Assembly (NCBI RefSeq): GCF_947648125.1
Contig: NZ_CANSMR010000001.1
Span: 1 to 64,000 of the forward strand
DNA length: 64,000 bases
Direction: 5' to 3'
From: an uncultured Bradyrhizobium sp.
GTDB lineage: Bacteria; Pseudomonadota; Alphaproteobacteria; Rhizobiales; Xanthobacteraceae
Below the pieces are notes generated by a model. The model was not told where the DNA came from. It saw nothing but the letters and a program-made list of their open reading frames with translations, and did no database searches. Shown piece after piece: positions 63,681 through 64,000 of this stretch (within the stretch, counting starts at the first letter, position 1; each line of letters starts with the position of its first letter). The position numbers were made by a program, and so were the translations under genes.

Positions 63681-63964
63681 CCGGCTGCGCTTAAGACGAA
63701 CTCAGTGTTTGCATTCCCTGTAGTTCACATATGTGAATAACAAAAGCAGAAAGTTGCTGGATCTGCAATGCACTCTGCCGTGCATTCATAGCTTATCGCT
63801 CTAATCTACCTGTGTCTTCTCATTCCTGGATGCCGGTTGGAAAAATGGCTTTGAATTATTTGTACATATTGACGAACTAAAATTGCACAGATATGTACAT
63901 CTGCGATCGGGGCTCGGCGAACGCACCGCCGGAGCAAGTGTAAGAACCGTCACGGGGAGGAGTT
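63681..63964. promoter_or_regulatory. Control region of the last gene, with palindromes
   Basis: AT-rich compared with its neighbours. It contains the perfect 14-bp palindrome TTCACATATGTGAA (63724-63737) and CAGATATGTACATCTG-type arms (63888-63903; CAGAT / ATCTG). Both resemble sites at 55340-55458. GGGGAGGAG (63955-63963) is the ribosome-binding site for the gene starting at 63965. Confidence 0.5.
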
Positions 63965-64000
63965 GTGTCGAAGGCCCATAAGGTGCTGACCGTCCGCGTC
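63965..64000 (+). CDS. Start of a gene cut by the window edge
   Basis: Twelve codons from GTG 63965 (MSKAHKVLTVRV) are visible, with a strong ribosome-binding site just before. Starts of this kind occur in oxygenase reductases of the PDR/VanB type, but twelve residues do not allow a call. Confidence 0.45.
   Translation, partial: MSKAHKVLTVRV

Overview
The window looks like an alphaproteobacterial (Rhizobiales, probably Bradyrhizobium/Rhodopseudomonas-type) replicon. It is GC-rich throughout, the conjugation genes match the layout of rhizobial integrative and conjugative elements (ICEs), and a ring-cleavage gene set resembles the cyclohexanecarboxylate (ali/bad) genes of Rhodopseudomonas. No tRNA, rRNA, integrase-at-tRNA junction, attachment site or CRISPR array was seen, so neither end of the mobile element is in view.

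Region 1 (1-13.7 kb) is the ICE maintenance, regulation and DNA-processing block. It starts with a strawberry-notch-type helicase (left end cut off), a toprim protein, DUF2493, a small membrane protein and DUF736. Next comes a switch module: an XRE repressor divergent from a DUF2285 antiactivator (qseC/qseM-like), followed by a two-ORF activator that reads through only with a +1 ribosomal frameshift (fseA-like). The likely target operon follows: an excisionase (rdfS-like), DUF2840, TraF protease, lytic transglycosylase, an unusual small ORF, relaxase (rlxS-like), VirD4/TraG coupling protein and a ribbon-helix-helix (RHH) protein.

Region 2 (13.7-21.6 kb) is cargo inserted between the coupling-protein genes and the mating-pore genes: an RHH-MFS fusion, an FmdE-like secreted protein, a 227-bp MITE, a DUF1254/DUF1214 protein and an IS91-family element whose companion recombinase is frameshifted.

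Region 3 (21.6-31.0 kb) is a full trb mating-pore operon, trbBCDEJ-trbK-alt-trbLFGI plus DUF2274. Most genes overlap by 1-4 bases.

Region 4 (31.5-46.1 kb) is a CoA-thioester catabolic cluster: two ligases, a dienoyl-CoA-reductase-like flavoenzyme, two acyl-CoA dehydrogenases, a crotonase, a biotin-dependent acyl-CoA carboxylase, an HMG-CoA-lyase-like enzyme, a hydroxyacyl-CoA dehydrogenase and a citryl-CoA-lyase-like enzyme. The set fits breakdown of a beta-methyl-branched acid by carboxylation, hydration and retro-Claisen cleavage, like leucine or acyclic-terpene catabolism. The substrate is not known.

Region 5 (46.1-52.7 kb) has a CoA ligase, a BadH-like dehydrogenase, a BadI-like ring hydrolase, a crotonase and an IclR regulator. 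It looks like an alicyclic-acid ring-opening set, and fused gene remnants border it. Regions 4 and 5 share an operator-like palindrome.

Region 6 (52.8-64 kb) has two divergent units. Leftward are a CoA-transferase, a MaoC hydratase and a CitE-type lyase. Rightward are a TRAP transporter, acyl-CoA dehydrogenase, acyl-CoA ligase, CoA-hydrolase/transferase-like protein and alpha-methylacyl-CoA racemase-like protein. Related palindromes lie in the divergent promoter region and at the far end, before a gene cut by the right edge. Whether regions 4-6 belong to the ICE cannot be decided from this window.
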